A DNA stretch of 64,000 nt. It comes from Psychroserpens sp. NJDZ02 (GTDB lineage Bacteria; Bacteroidota; Bacteroidia; Flavobacteriales; Flavobacteriaceae). The DNA is taken from assembly GCF_004843725.1 (NCBI RefSeq), contig NZ_CP039451.1, positions 618,501 through 682,500 of the forward strand. The letters are read 5' to 3'. The notes beneath the pieces were generated by a model that did no database searches, was not told where the DNA came from, and worked only from the letters and a program-made list of their open reading frames with translations. Made by a program: the position numbers and the translations under genes. Positions within the stretch are counted from its first letter, which is position 1. Each line of letters begins with the position of its first letter. Positions 1 through 8,523 of the stretch are shown in pieces.

Positions 1-816
1 TTCTACGCTGATTTTTTTCCGAGAGCTGGAAAACGAAATGGCGCATGGATGACCTCTTACAAACCTCAATTTATTAAAGATGGTATTAATGAAAGACCAC
101 ATATCTCTAATGTTTGTAATTTTACGAAACCTACCAAAAGCAAACCGTCTTTACTAACGTTTAATGAAGTCACTACTTTATTTCATGAGTTTGGTCATGG
201 ATTACACGGCATGCTTGCTAATACAACCTACCCTAGTTTATCAGGAACAAGTGTATTTTGGGATTTTGTGGAGCTACCAAGTCAAGTCTTGGAAAATTGG
301 TGTTATGAGAAAGAAGCATTAGAACTTTTTGCTAAACACTACGAAACCGGCGAAATCATCCCAATGGACTTAGTTGAAAAAATTAAAGAGAGTGCAACGT
401 TCCAAGAAGGCATGCAAACCTTAAGACAATTAAGTTTTGGTCTTTTAGATATGAGCTGGCATGGTATAAACCCATCAGACATTACAGATGTAAAAATGCA
501 TGAATACAAAACCTTTGAGGACACTAACTTATATCCTGACGTCAAAGAAAACTGTATGAGCACTGCTTTTGCACACATCTTTCAAGGCGGGTACTCTTCT
601 GGGTACTATAGCTACAAATGGGCAGAAGTTTTAGATGCAGATGCCTTTGACTACTTTAAGGAAGAAGGTATTTTTAATAAAGACGTAGCCAAAAAATTCA
701 AGGATAATGTATTGTCTCAAGGTGGTACAGAAAACCCAATGGTATTGTACAAACGTTTTAGAGGCCAAGAACCAAAACCGGAAGCGTTATTAAAACGTGC
801 AGGACTGATTAAATAA
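1..816 (+). CDS. M3-family metallopeptidase (Dcp/oligopeptidase A type), 3' part
   Basis: Zinc oligopeptidase that cleaves short peptides; the 5' part lies outside the window. The frame is open from base 1, so the first ATG inside (base 49) is not the start. The fragment carries the M3 zinc signature HEFGHGLHG (bases 184-210), with the two His as zinc ligands and Glu as catalytic base. A second Glu ligand probably lies in the WDFVELPSQ segment that follows. The end of the protein reads FRGQEPKPEALLKRAGLI, typical of peptidyl-dipeptidase Dcp relatives. A rho-independent terminator follows 24 bases after the stop. Family assignment is firm; whether it is Dcp-like (dipeptidyl carboxypeptidase) or PrlC-like cannot be settled from the fragment. 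Confidence 0.93.
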   Translation, partial: FYADFFPRAGKRNGAWMTSYKPQFIKDGINERPHISNVCNFTKPTKSKPSLLTFNEVTTLFHEFGHGLHGMLANTTYPSLSGTSVFWDFVELPSQVLENWCYEKEALELFAKHYETGEIIPMDLVEKIKESATFQEGMQTLRQLSFGLLDMSWHGINPSDITDVKMHEYKTFEDTNLYPDVKENCMSTAFAHIFQGGYSSGYYSYKWAEVLDADAFDYFKEEGIFNKDVAKKFKDNVLSQGGTENPMVLYKRFRGQEPKPEALLKRAGLIK

Positions 817-839
817 TCAAGCAGCACTCTTTATAAATC

Positions 840-875
840 AAGCCACTCTCAACTTTGTTAAGCGTGGCTTTTTTA
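840..875 (+). terminator. rho-independent terminator of the M3 peptidase gene
   Basis: A 7-bp stem AAGCCAC/GTGGCTT (840-846 with 864-870) is followed by a run of T. It separates the peptidase gene from the GbsR-regulated genes. Confidence 0.75.
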
Positions 876-887
876 ATTCACAAAATT

Positions 888-913
888 AAACTTTCAATAA
901 TTACTGAAAGTTT
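888..913. promoter_or_regulatory. palindromic operator 1 before the GbsR-type regulator
   Basis: Near-perfect 26-bp palindrome with arms AAACTTTCA and TGAAAGTTT; 24 of 26 positions are symmetric. It overlaps where the -33 element of the promoter of the gene at 938 should be, so a protein bound here would block transcription. A second copy lies at 1456-1480, after the regulator gene. Binding by the regulator encoded between the two copies is inferred. Confidence 0.7.
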
Positions 914-925
914 AAAAATAAGTTA

Positions 926-933
926 TATCTTTG
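926..933 (+). promoter_or_regulatory. -7 promoter box TATCTTTG
   Basis: Matches the Bacteroidota -7 consensus TAnnTTTG. It ends 4 bases before the ATG at 938, so the transcript would begin at or almost at the start codon (leaderless mRNA). The operator at 888-913 sits directly upstream. Confidence 0.55.
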
Positions 934-937
934 TGTC

Positions 938-1441
938 ATGGAATATCAAGAAGCAAAAGATAAATTTATTAGTACTTGGGGAAGTTTAGGTTCTTTATGG
1001 GGAATAAACAAAGCTATGGCACAAATACAAGCGCTTCTTTTTATATCCACTAAACCATTATCTATGGAAGAGATCATGGCAGATTTAAAAATTTCTAGAG
1101 GAAATACAAGTATGAATCTAAGACAATTAATGGATTGGGGCATTGTAACCAAAACATTAGTTGCTGGAGAGCGTAAAGAATTTTTTACTACAGAAAAAGA
1201 CGTACAAGAATTAGCAAGAATTATTGCGGTAGAACGTAGCAGAAGAGAAATCAAACCTGTTGTAAAAGTACTAAGCGATGTGTCTAGTATTACAGATGAT
1301 GGCACAGCAAAAACTAAAGAATTAATTAAACAAACAAAAGCACTTCATGAGTTAACGGAAACTATGGACGTGATGATAAATAAATTGGTAAATCAAAAAC
1401 AAAACTGGATTACTAAATCTTTACTTAAACTATTCAAATAA
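938..1441 (+). CDS. GbsR/MarR-family transcriptional regulator
   Basis: Winged-helix DNA-binding repressor of 167 residues. The start fits the family: an N-terminal helix (EAKDKFISTWGSLGSLWGIN), then a helix-turn-helix at about residues 30-85 with PLSMEEIMADLKISRGNTSMNLRQL as the DNA-reading part, then the wing (TKTLVAGERKEFFTTEKD) and a C-terminal helical dimerisation region. The gene is flanked by two copies of one palindrome (888-913 and 1456-1480), which points to autoregulation and to control of the downstream membrane protein and perhaps the methyltransferase and epimerase genes. GbsR relatives often sense small molecules; the ligand is unknown. Confidence 0.9.
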   Translation: MEYQEAKDKFISTWGSLGSLWGINKAMAQIQALLFISTKPLSMEEIMADLKISRGNTSMNLRQLMDWGIVTKTLVAGERKEFFTTEKDVQELARIIAVERSRREIKPVVKVLSDVSSITDDGTAKTKELIKQTKALHELTETMDVMINKLVNQKQNWITKSLLKLFK

Positions 1442-1455
1442 AAAAATTTACTATT

Positions 1456-1480
1456 AACTTTCAATAATTTCTGAAAGTTT
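1456..1480. promoter_or_regulatory. palindromic operator 2, before the gene at 1497
   Basis: Second copy of the operator: arms AACTTTCA and TGAAAGTT with the same spacing and an almost identical centre as at 888-913. It lies between the GbsR-type gene and the small membrane protein gene, 16 bases before that ATG. Confidence 0.68.
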
Positions 1481-1496
1481 TATAAAATCAATAATT

Positions 1497-1832
1497 ATGA
1501 GAAGCATTTATTTAATTAACAAATTTACGCTAATAGTAACACTAGCACTTTATCTAACTATTTTCTTAGGATTCTATGCACAACTAGTATTAGGAGCACT
1601 TCAAGTAATTAGTGCACTAGGTATTACTTCTTTATGGAATAAATTATCTATTCAAAATAAAACACACTTAAAGATTTATTGGTTTTTAACACTAACCTAT
1701 GGCTTAGGATGGATACTTATAGATGACATTAACTCTGGTCTTCTCGTTGTACTTACCATTGTAATAATACCAATGAGTATTGCCGTATATTTTGTAACAA
1801 TACTTCACTCAATAACAACAAAGGAATCATAA
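1497..1832 (+). CDS. small integral membrane protein of unknown function
   Basis: 111 residues, very hydrophobic, with about four predicted membrane segments: residues 9-26, 28-44, 59-76 and 80-104. There is a charged loop (KLSIQNKTHLK) between segments 2 and 3. It resembles no family I can name. The start follows the second GbsR operator by 16 bases, so it is probably the main target of the regulator encoded upstream. No signal peptide cleavage site or catalytic motif is visible. Confidence 0.75.
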   Translation: MRSIYLINKFTLIVTLALYLTIFLGFYAQLVLGALQVISALGITSLWNKLSIQNKTHLKIYWFLTLTYGLGWILIDDINSGLLVVLTIVIIPMSIAVYFVTILHSITTKES

Positions 1833-1887
1833 AAAGCACATTGAACTAAGAGCAAATCAGCCATTTATTTATAATTAAACTTTTCCG

Positions 1888-1899
1888 ACTAGATCTAGT
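1888..1899. promoter_or_regulatory. 12-bp perfect palindrome before the methyltransferase gene
   Basis: ACTAGATCTAGT reads the same on both strands and lies 55 bases before the ATG at 1954. It differs in sequence from the GbsR-type operator. It may be a regulator site or chance; there is no second copy nearby. Confidence 0.3.
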
Positions 1900-1953
1900 T
1901 AAAGACTTGGTTATTCATTATAAATATATGCCATTAAATAAAACGCAGGACTT

Positions 1954-2829
1954 ATGAAAACAATACTCACAGCACAACTTGATCAGTCAGAACAAAACAA
2001 AATAGAAATGGTTGACTTTTATAACGAAGCAACAGAAGATTATGAGTTTTGGAGTAAAGATTTTAATATGCATTTTGGATACTACATTCCTTTTAAAACA
2101 AGTCCTTTTAAAAGAGATGTCATGTTAAACCAAATGACAAACCAAGTAATCAGTCGCTTTAATTACACTAATAAAAAAGCAACTTTAATTGATTTAGGTT
2201 GCGGTATGGGAGGATCCATGCGATATGCTATTAAAAAACATAAGAATCTGACCGCTTTTGGTGTCACACTATCTGACTTTCAAGTTAATAAAGGAAACAC
2301 ATTATTAAAAGGCTTAAAAGGAACAATCCTAAAAGAAAACTACAATAACACCTCGTTTAAATCTAACAGTTTTAATTCGGCTTTAGCCATAGAAAGTTTT
2401 TGTCATTCTGGTCATAGCAAAACAGCACTAAAAGAAGCTTACCGTATCTTAAAGCCAGATGGCAAATTAGTTATTGCTGATGCTTTCTTGAAAAAAGAAG
2501 AAACAGAATTATGTTACGGTGGTAAATACGCGTATCACAAACTGTGTAGTCATTGGAGTTTAGAAAAGTTAGAAACTAAAAACAATATAGTTAAAAAGCT
2601 TCAATCTGTTGGCTTTACAAATATCAAAATAGAAGACGCTTCGCTTAGAGTAGCTCCTTCTGTATTACATGTTCCGTTTACAATTATGAGTTTCTTCATA
2701 AAAAACATCATAACCCTGAAAGGTTTAAAAAAAGAAAGTCTGCATAACTTACAAGGATCTTTCTATGCGCTATTATCTGGACTGCACATGACAAGCTTTG
2801 GGTATTACATTATAACTTGTACTAAATAA
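1954..2829 (+). CDS. class I SAM-dependent methyltransferase
   Basis: 291 residues. Motif I (LIDLGCGMGGS, about residues 79-89) binds S-adenosylmethionine. A post-motif region EAYRILKPDGKLVIADAF is typical of small-molecule methyltransferases of the UbiE, tocopherol-methyltransferase or mycolic-acid-cyclopropane-synthase kind. An N-terminal segment (FYNEATEDYEFWSKDFNMHFGYY) also fits that group. The C-terminal third is hydrophobic (PSVLHVPFTIMSFFIKNIITL), which suggests a lipid-like substrate or membrane association. It is followed after 7 bases by the epimerase gene, so the two are probably co-transcribed. The exact substrate cannot be read from sequence. Confidence 0.85.
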   Translation: MKTILTAQLDQSEQNKIEMVDFYNEATEDYEFWSKDFNMHFGYYIPFKTSPFKRDVMLNQMTNQVISRFNYTNKKATLIDLGCGMGGSMRYAIKKHKNLTAFGVTLSDFQVNKGNTLLKGLKGTILKENYNNTSFKSNSFNSALAIESFCHSGHSKTALKEAYRILKPDGKLVIADAFLKKEETELCYGGKYAYHKLCSHWSLEKLETKNNIVKKLQSVGFTNIKIEDASLRVAPSVLHVPFTIMSFFIKNIITLKGLKKESLHNLQGSFYALLSGLHMTSFGYYIITCTK

Positions 2830-2836
2830 ATTAAAA

Positions 2837-3735
2837 ATGAAAACAATAATTATAGCAGGCGGTACGGGATTTTTAGGACAAGTTTTAAAAGACCACTTTA
2901 CAAAACAAAATTATACTGTCTTCATTTTAAGTAGACACCCAAAATCTGAAAACGAAATTTATTGGAATGGAACAGAATTGGGTAATTGGACTAAACATTT
3001 AGAAAATGCAGACGCATTAATAAATTTAGCAGGAAAATCTGTGGATTGCAGATATACAGATAAAAACAAAAAAGCGATTTACAATTCCAGAATTGACACC
3101 ACCAATTTGCTTGGATTAGCAGTCAACTTATGTGATAATCCACCTAAGTATTGGTTAAATTCCTCCACTGCAACAATATATAAAGGATCACTGGATAGAC
3201 CAAATACTGAGAAAACCGGAATTATAGGTGATGACTTTTCCATGAATATTGCTAAATCCTGGGAGCAAACTTTTAACGCCATAACAACCCCGAAAACAAA
3301 AAAAGTAATCTTACGCACCTCTATTGTATTGGGCAAAAAGGTGGCGCAATAATCCCTTTAAAACAATTGACCCGTTTTGGATTAGGCGGTAAACAAGCCT
3401 CTGGAGATCAAAAAGTAAGCTGGATACATGAAGCTGACTTTACTAGTGCTATTCAGTTTTTAATGGATCAGAATTTAGAAGGCGTATTTAATCTTTGTGT
3501 GCCTCAACCGACAGACAATAAAACACTGATGCAAAGTTTAAGACAGGTTTTAAAAGTTCCGTTTGGTATTTCACACCCTATTTGGCTTTTAAAAGTAGGA
3601 GCATTCTTTATAGGTACAGAAACAGAGTTGGTTACAAAAAGTAGAAATGTACACCCTGAAAAACTACTTCAACATGGCTTTACGTTCAAGTTTATAAAAA
3701 TAAAAAACGCCCTAGAAGACTTATTAAAAAAATAA
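2837..3735 (+). pseudogene. TIGR01777-type NAD(P)-dependent epimerase, broken by a -1 frameshift
   Basis: The first part (2837-3352) carries the Rossmann motif IAGGTGFLGQ at residues 5-14 and the family segments LINLAGKSVDCRYTDKNK, RIDTTNLL and LNSSTATIY, ending in RTSIVLGKKVAQ. The family sequence continues in another frame: from base 3340 on, GGAIIPLKQLTRFGLGGKQ and so on to the stop at 3735. Adding one A to the A5 run at 3335-3339 restores a single frame of about 300 residues, the usual family length. The lesion is therefore one missing base in a short homopolymer: either a true inactivating indel or a sequencing error. The cellular role of TIGR01777 proteins (YfcH-like) is poorly defined. 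Confidence 0.85.
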
Positions 3736-3792
3736 AACTTACGCTTTATTCTAATTTCACTATTTTTAGCCTGAAAAAGAAAAATTATTTAT

Positions 3793-4347
3793 ATGCCTAA
3801 TCACAAAATAGATCCCAACAAATGGATTGATTTATACAGCGATTACCTGTTTAATTACACCATCACGCGTGTTAATGACAGAGCTATCGCTCAAGATTTA
3901 GTCTCTGAAACATTTTTAGCTGGTCTAAAAAGCATGAAAAATTTTAAAGGCGAAGCTAGCGAACGTACATGGTTAGTTTCTATCTTAAAAAGAAAAGTCA
4001 TTGATCATTACCGTAAAATCAACTCTAACAAAGGAAAAGCAGAAGTTAGAATGTCCTATAATAGTGACAGCGAAACTGAAGGTGATTGGTTAGAGGAACG
4101 CGTTGCAGATCCCTACGATAAAACAGCTGAAGACCAAATTGAAAATACAGAGTTAGCCGATGCCATTGAGAATTGTTTATCAAAATTACCGAAAAAGCAA
4201 GCTCAAATATTTGAAATGAAAACGATTTTAAATTATGAAACGGAAACTATTTGTAATGAATTAGAAATTACTGCGTCTAATCTATGGGTTATAATACACA
4301 GAGCCCGAGTATCTATGGCAAGTTGTTTACAAAATAATTGGTTTTAA
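3793..4347 (+). CDS. ECF-type RNA polymerase sigma factor
   Basis: 184 residues with sigma region 2 (DLYSDYLFNYTITRVNDRAIAQDLVSETFLAGLKSMKNFKGE, with core-binding and -10 recognition helices) and region 4 (LPKKQAQIFEMKTILNYETETICNELEITASNLWVIIHRAR), a helix-turn-helix for the -35 element. The next gene starts 2 bases after its stop and encodes a small Hx3Cx2C protein that is the likely zinc anti-sigma partner. The target promoters are unknown. Confidence 0.92.
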   Translation: MPNHKIDPNKWIDLYSDYLFNYTITRVNDRAIAQDLVSETFLAGLKSMKNFKGEASERTWLVSILKRKVIDHYRKINSNKGKAEVRMSYNSDSETEGDWLEERVADPYDKTAEDQIENTELADAIENCLSKLPKKQAQIFEMKTILNYETETICNELEITASNLWVIIHRARVSMASCLQNNWF

Positions 4348-4349
4348 AA

Positions 4350-4607
4350 ATGAAGAATAAATTTATGATTTCTTGCGAGGAATCCGGTCACATTTGTGAC
4401 AAAGCACAATATCACGAAGCGTCACTATGGGAAAAAGTGAAGTTTAAATTTCATGCTTTAATATGTAAAGTATGTAGGCAACATTCCAAAACTAATGGTA
4501 AGCTTACAGCTTTAATCAAAAAAGTAAAATCGAAAAACTTATCTTCTACAGAGAAAGATACCATTAAATCGTCTTTTGAAAAAGAATTAAACAAGCACCA
4601 ACACTAG
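4350..4607 (+). CDS. small zinc-binding protein, probable anti-sigma factor of the ZAS type
   Basis: 85 residues from the ATG at 4350. A TTG at 4338 is in frame but overlaps the sigma gene and is not needed. The sequence FHALICKVC gives the Hx3Cx2C pattern of zinc-containing anti-sigma domains, and further Cys/His precede it (SCEESGHICDKAQYH). No membrane segment follows, so it would act in the cytoplasm. Position directly behind an ECF sigma gene supports the role. Proteins like this are sometimes mislabelled glycine dehydrogenase because they sit near gcvP; there is no such domain here. Its 3' end overlaps the convergent gene at 4587 by 21 bases. Confidence 0.7.
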   Translation: MKNKFMISCEESGHICDKAQYHEASLWEKVKFKFHALICKVCRQHSKTNGKLTALIKKVKSKNLSSTEKDTIKSSFEKELNKHQH

Positions 4608-5414
4608 CCAAAAAACAGGCAAAGCTTCTAACCAAAAGGACGTATAATATTTGGTTCTATTTTGGTTAGCAAATAGTATAAATACACCTAACACTAAACA
4701 GACTATTACTTGTGTTATCAAATAGTCTGTTTTAATGGTGTCTTTAAAAAATTCTGAAACATAAAAGATTAGTAACAGCACAAATCCTAATAGTTTTGTA
4801 CGCTTCACTCCTATTTTCTGAGGTATTGTCGCCAATTTTAGACTATCATAACGTAAGTCTATAATTTCAAAGGGCAACATTAAAGCAATTACGAATATAA
4901 AGATTTGTATTACGGACACGATAACATCCTCACTAAAGCTAACTTGGTTATTTACTAGTGGCAAAATAACGGTCACGCCACTCCACACCAAAGCAATAAC
5001 ATATACTTTTAAACCACTAATATCTCTTAGATTTTGTTGCGTATCCAAATACCATTTTTTAGGTAAAAAAGGAATGGCATATAAAAAAGTAACACCTCCA
5101 AAAATTGCAATCAAAATCAACGCCTCCTCCGCTAACTGTAAAGCATAATAGCACATTAAAATAAAGCAACCTAAAGAAAACACTTGTGTAACGCGTAACC
5201 AACTAGCCAAACTTCTATGGTGCCACTTGGCAATTCCAAAATACTTTACAAAATTATATCCCGTTATTGTGGCATAAAAATTAAACCACAGCACACTACT
5301 ATCATAATCTACTTCAAACTTTTTTAGAGTCACCCAGCTTAATGCATACACTGCCAAAGCAACATGAACGCTGCTATTTATGTAAAAATCTAAAAGTTGT
5401 TTTAACGCCTTCAT
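4587..5414 (-). CDS. UbiA-superfamily-like polytopic membrane protein
   Basis: 275 residues with about eight to nine membrane helices. The segment NFYATITGYNFVKYF near residue 50, with an Asn in the place of the first UbiA motif, and DLRYDSLKLATIPQKIGVKRTK near residue 195 (the second DxxxD-type motif plus the loop before the next helix) resemble UbiA prenyltransferases. The first Asp-rich motif is weak, so catalytic activity is uncertain. Genes of this kind are often left as hypothetical in Flavobacteriaceae. It converges with the anti-sigma gene and is divergent from gcvP. Confidence 0.6.
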   Translation of the reverse strand: MKALKQLLDFYINSSVHVALAVYALSWVTLKKFEVDYDSSVLWFNFYATITGYNFVKYFGIAKWHHRSLASWLRVTQVFSLGCFILMCYYALQLAEEALILIAIFGGVTFLYAIPFLPKKWYLDTQQNLRDISGLKVYVIALVWSGVTVILPLVNNQVSFSEDVIVSVIQIFIFVIALMLPFEIIDLRYDSLKLATIPQKIGVKRTKLLGFVLLLIFYVSEFFKDTIKTDYLITQVIVCLVLGVFILFANQNRTKYYTSFWLEALPVFWLVLVLV

Positions 5415-5499
5415 TAGGCAAAAATAATTAATCTGTTAATAAAGGAGCTTAATAGTTGAAAACTTTCAATTTTTAACAAAACTTTCTATTAGATTTTGT

Positions 5500-5507
5500 T
5501 AATTTTG
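5500..5507 (+). promoter_or_regulatory. -7 box TAATTTTG before gcvP
   Basis: Matches TAnnTTTG and leaves a 5' untranslated region of about 65 bases before the ATG at 5577. No glycine riboswitch fold was recognised in that leader. A clear -33 TTTG is not visible. Confidence 0.45.
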
Positions 5508-5576
5508 CAATCATTAAAAAAGCAACTATAATTTATTGTCAGTCCTTTAAAATAGGACATTAACAACACAACACAA

Positions 5577-8429
5577 ATGAATACAAACGCTTTCGCATTA
5601 CGTCACATTGGTCCTAGAGAAAATGATCAAAAACTAATGCTTCAAACAGTTAATGCAGATTCGATAGAACAACTAATTTCTGAAACCGTTCCTGCACCAA
5701 TTCGTCTTAAAAAAGAGTTACAATTAGACGAAGCAATGACAGAATATGAATACTCAAATCATATTAACAACCTGTCAAAACTTAACAAAACTTATAAAAC
5801 CTATATTGGATTAGGGTACCACCCTACAATTCTACCGGCTGTTATACAACGTAACGTTTTAGAAAACCCGGGTTGGTACACAGCTTACACGCCTTATCAA
5901 GCAGAAATTGCGCAAGGACGTTTAGAAGCATTGCTTAACTTCCAAACCATGATTACCGATTTAACAGGAATGGAATTAGCAAATGCCTCTTTATTAGATG
6001 AGAGTACTGCTGCTGCAGAAGCTATGAGTTTGTTATTTTCGGTTAGAGCACGTGATCAGAAAAAAGCAGGAATCTGCAAGTTTTTTGTAAGTGATGCTAT
6101 TTTACCGCAAACACTTTCATTATTACAAACCAGAGCAACTCCAATTGGAATTGAGCTAGTCATTGGTACTGAAGCAACATTCGATTTTTCTTCAGACTTT
6201 TTCGGAGCTATTTTACAATACCCAGGAAAAGATGGTCAAATTACAGACATCAAAACTTTTATCGAAAAAGCAAATGCTAATAACATAAAAGTAGCAGTAG
6301 CTGCAGATATTTTAAGTTTAGTAAAATTAGAAGCGCCAGGTAAATTTGGTGCAGATGTGGTTGTTGGTACTACACAACGCTTTGGTATCCCAATGGGTTA
6401 CGGAGGTCCACACGCCGCTTATTTTGCAACTAAAGAAGCTTACAAACGTGATATTCCTGGTCGTATTATTGGTGTTACAAAAGACGCTAATGGTAACAGA
6501 GCATTACGTATGGCTTTACAAACTAGAGAGCAGCACATTAAACGTGATAAAGCAACCTCTAATATCTGTACTGCACAAGTATTATTAGCTGTTATGGCTG
6601 GTATGTACGCCGTGTATCACGGACCAAAAGGGTTAACGTTTATAGCTAACAAAGTACATAATGCAACCTCTACTTTAGCCGACGCCTTAACTAAAATGGG
6701 AATCGAGCAAGTAAACACTGCCTTTTTTGATACCATCCAACTTAAAGCGAATGCGCCTGCAGTAAAAACAATTGCAGAACAGCGTGAGGTTAATTTTTAT
6801 TACCCTAACGATACTACAGTAACGGTTTCTCTAAACGAAACGACTTCTGTAAACGATTTAAACGAGATTATTTCAATTTTCGCTGAAGCGGAAACAAAGC
6901 CGGCAGTAACCATAGATAGTTTTACTGACGCAAACAATATTCAAAATTCAATCCAACGTCAAACAGCCTTTTTAACTTTAGACGTTTTTAATACGCACCA
7001 TTCTGAAACAGAATTAATGCGTTACGTCAAAGGATTAGAGCGTAAAGATTTAGCTTTAAATCACTCTATGATTGCACTTGGGTCTTGCACAATGAAGCTG
7101 AATGCAGCCTCAGAAATGCTTCCATTAAGTAATCCAAACTGGGGAAGTATACACCCATTTGTGCCAATAGATCAAGCCGAAGGTTACCAACAAATGTTAA
7201 AAGCATTAGAAGACCAATTAACGGAAATTACAGGTTTTGCAGGGACTTCTTTACAACCAAACTCTGGTGCTCAAGGTGAGTATGCTGGGTTAATGGTTAT
7301 TAGAGCGTATCACGAATCTAGAAATGACCATCACAGAAATATCTGTTTAATACCAAGTTCTGCACACGGAACCAATCCTGCAAGTGCAGTTATGGCCGGA
7401 ATGAAAGTGGTTGTTACTAAAGCAGACGAAAATGGAAATATAGACGTTGAAGACTTACGCGAAAAAGCCGAATTACATAAAGATAATTTAGCGGCCTTAA
7501 TGGTAACCTACCCATCAACACATGGTGTTTATGAGTCTGGAATAAAAAATATCACACAAATAATACACGATAATGGTGGTCAAGTCTATATGGACGGTGC
7601 CAACATGAATGCGCAAGTAGGCCTAACTAATCCAGGGAGTATTGGTGCAGATGTTTGCCACTTAAACTTACATAAAACGTTTGCTATACCTCACGGTGGT
7701 GGTGGACCTGGTGTTGGACCAATATGTGTGGCTAAACAATTAGTCCCATTTTTACCAACCAACCCAGTAATCAAAACTGGAGGAGATCAAGCTATTACTG
7801 CTATTTCTGCTGCGCCTTTTGGATCAGCGTTAGTCTGTTTAATTTCTTATGGTTACATTAAAATGTTAGCGACAGAAGGTTTAAAAAAATCAACTGAAAT
7901 TGCTATTTTAAATGCTAATTACATCAAGCACAGATTACAAGGCGCTTATGAAACGTTGTACTCTGGAGAACAAGGTCGTGCAGCACATGAAATGATTATA
8001 GACTGTCGTCCGTTTAAAGCAAATGGTATCGAAGTTGTAGATATTGCTAAGCGTTTGATGGATTATGGTTTTCATGCACCAACAGTATCTTTTCCGGTTG
8101 CAGGAACCATGATGATTGAGCCAACTGAAAGTGAAAGCAAAGCAGAAATGGATCGTTTTTGTGATGCCATGATTTCTATTAGAAAAGAAATTGATGCTGC
8201 ATCAAAAGATGACCATAATAATCCGTTAAAAAATGCACCGCACACATTAGCGATGTTAACAAGTGACGAATGGCTATTACCTTACTCTCGCGAGAAGGCT
8301 GCCTACCCACTTGACTACGTGATAAACAATAAGTTCTGGCCTTCTGTACGTCGTGTTGACGATGCTTACGGAGACCGTAATTTATTTTGCACTTGTGCAC
8401 CTATTGAAGCATATGTAGAGGCAAACTAA
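5577..8429 (+). CDS. gcvP: glycine dehydrogenase (decarboxylating), P protein of the glycine cleavage system
   Basis: 950 residues, the full length of the single-chain P protein. It decarboxylates glycine with pyridoxal phosphate and passes the aminomethyl group to the lipoyl arm of GcvH. The PLP lysine is in [17 protein letters not shown] (Lys about 700). The N-terminal half begins [13 protein letters not shown] and carries the usual [12 protein letters not shown] and [22 protein letters not shown] segments; the C-terminal half carries [13 protein letters not shown] and [11 protein letters not shown]. gcvT and gcvH are not next to it, as is usual in Flavobacteriaceae. lipA for lipoate synthesis lies at 44981. 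An intrinsic terminator follows the gene. Confidence 0.98.
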   Translation: MNTNAFALRHIGPRENDQKLMLQTVNADSIEQLISETVPAPIRLKKELQLDEAMTEYEYSNHINNLSKLNKTYKTYIGLGYHPTILPAVIQRNVLENPGWYTAYTPYQAEIAQGRLEALLNFQTMITDLTGMELANASLLDESTAAAEAMSLLFSVRARDQKKAGICKFFVSDAILPQTLSLLQTRATPIGIELVIGTEATFDFSSDFFGAILQYPGKDGQITDIKTFIEKANANNIKVAVAADILSLVKLEAPGKFGADVVVGTTQRFGIPMGYGGPHAAYFATKEAYKRDIPGRIIGVTKDANGNRALRMALQTREQHIKRDKATSNICTAQVLLAVMAGMYAVYHGPKGLTFIANKVHNATSTLADALTKMGIEQVNTAFFDTIQLKANAPAVKTIAEQREVNFYYPNDTTVTVSLNETTSVNDLNEIISIFAEAETKPAVTIDSFTDANNIQNSIQRQTAFLTLDVFNTHHSETELMRYVKGLERKDLALNHSMIALGSCTMKLNAASEMLPLSNPNWGSIHPFVPIDQAEGYQQMLKALEDQLTEITGFAGTSLQPNSGAQGEYAGLMVIRAYHESRNDHHRNICLIPSSAHGTNPASAVMAGMKVVVTKADENGNIDVEDLREKAELHKDNLAALMVTYPSTHGVYESGIKNITQIIHDNGGQVYMDGANMNAQVGLTNPGSIGADVCHLNLHKTFAIPHGGGGPGVGPICVAKQLVPFLPTNPVIKTGGDQAITAISAAPFGSALVCLISYGYIKMLATEGLKKSTEIAILNANYIKHRLQGAYETLYSGEQGRAAHEMIIDCRPFKANGIEVVDIAKRLMDYGFHAPTVSFPVAGTMMIEPTESESKAEMDRFCDAMISIRKEIDAASKDDHNNPLKNAPHTLAMLTSDEWLLPYSREKAAYPLDYVINNKFWPSVRRVDDAYGDRNLFCTCAPIEAYVEAN

Positions 8430-8462
8430 GCGTTGAACATCGTAAATAATTAATCAATTAAA

Positions 8463-8523
8463 ATTGCCTTTAATTTTTACTGCTTATCTTAGCAGATAAA
8501 CAATTAAAGGCAATCCTTTTTTT
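8463..8523 (+). terminator. gcvP terminator touching the next start codon
   Basis: A perfect 13-bp stem, ATTGCCTTTAATT (8463-8475) with AATTAAAGGCAAT (8502-8514), holds a smaller inner stem TTATCT/AGATAA (8484-8489 with 8494-8499). It is followed by CC and seven T that end at 8523, the base before the ATG at 8524. It should stop gcvP transcripts. The inner TATCTTAG resembles a -7 box, so the next gene may start its own transcript inside the hairpin. Confidence 0.75.

Noticed and set aside
4338..4607. TTG at 4338 as start, and the label glycine dehydrogenase for this gene
   Set aside because: The ATG at 4350 follows the sigma gene stop cleanly and the protein has no similarity to GcvP.
5508..5576. 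Glycine riboswitch before gcvP
   Set aside because: The leader is only about 65 bases and I see no tandem or single glycine aptamer pattern.
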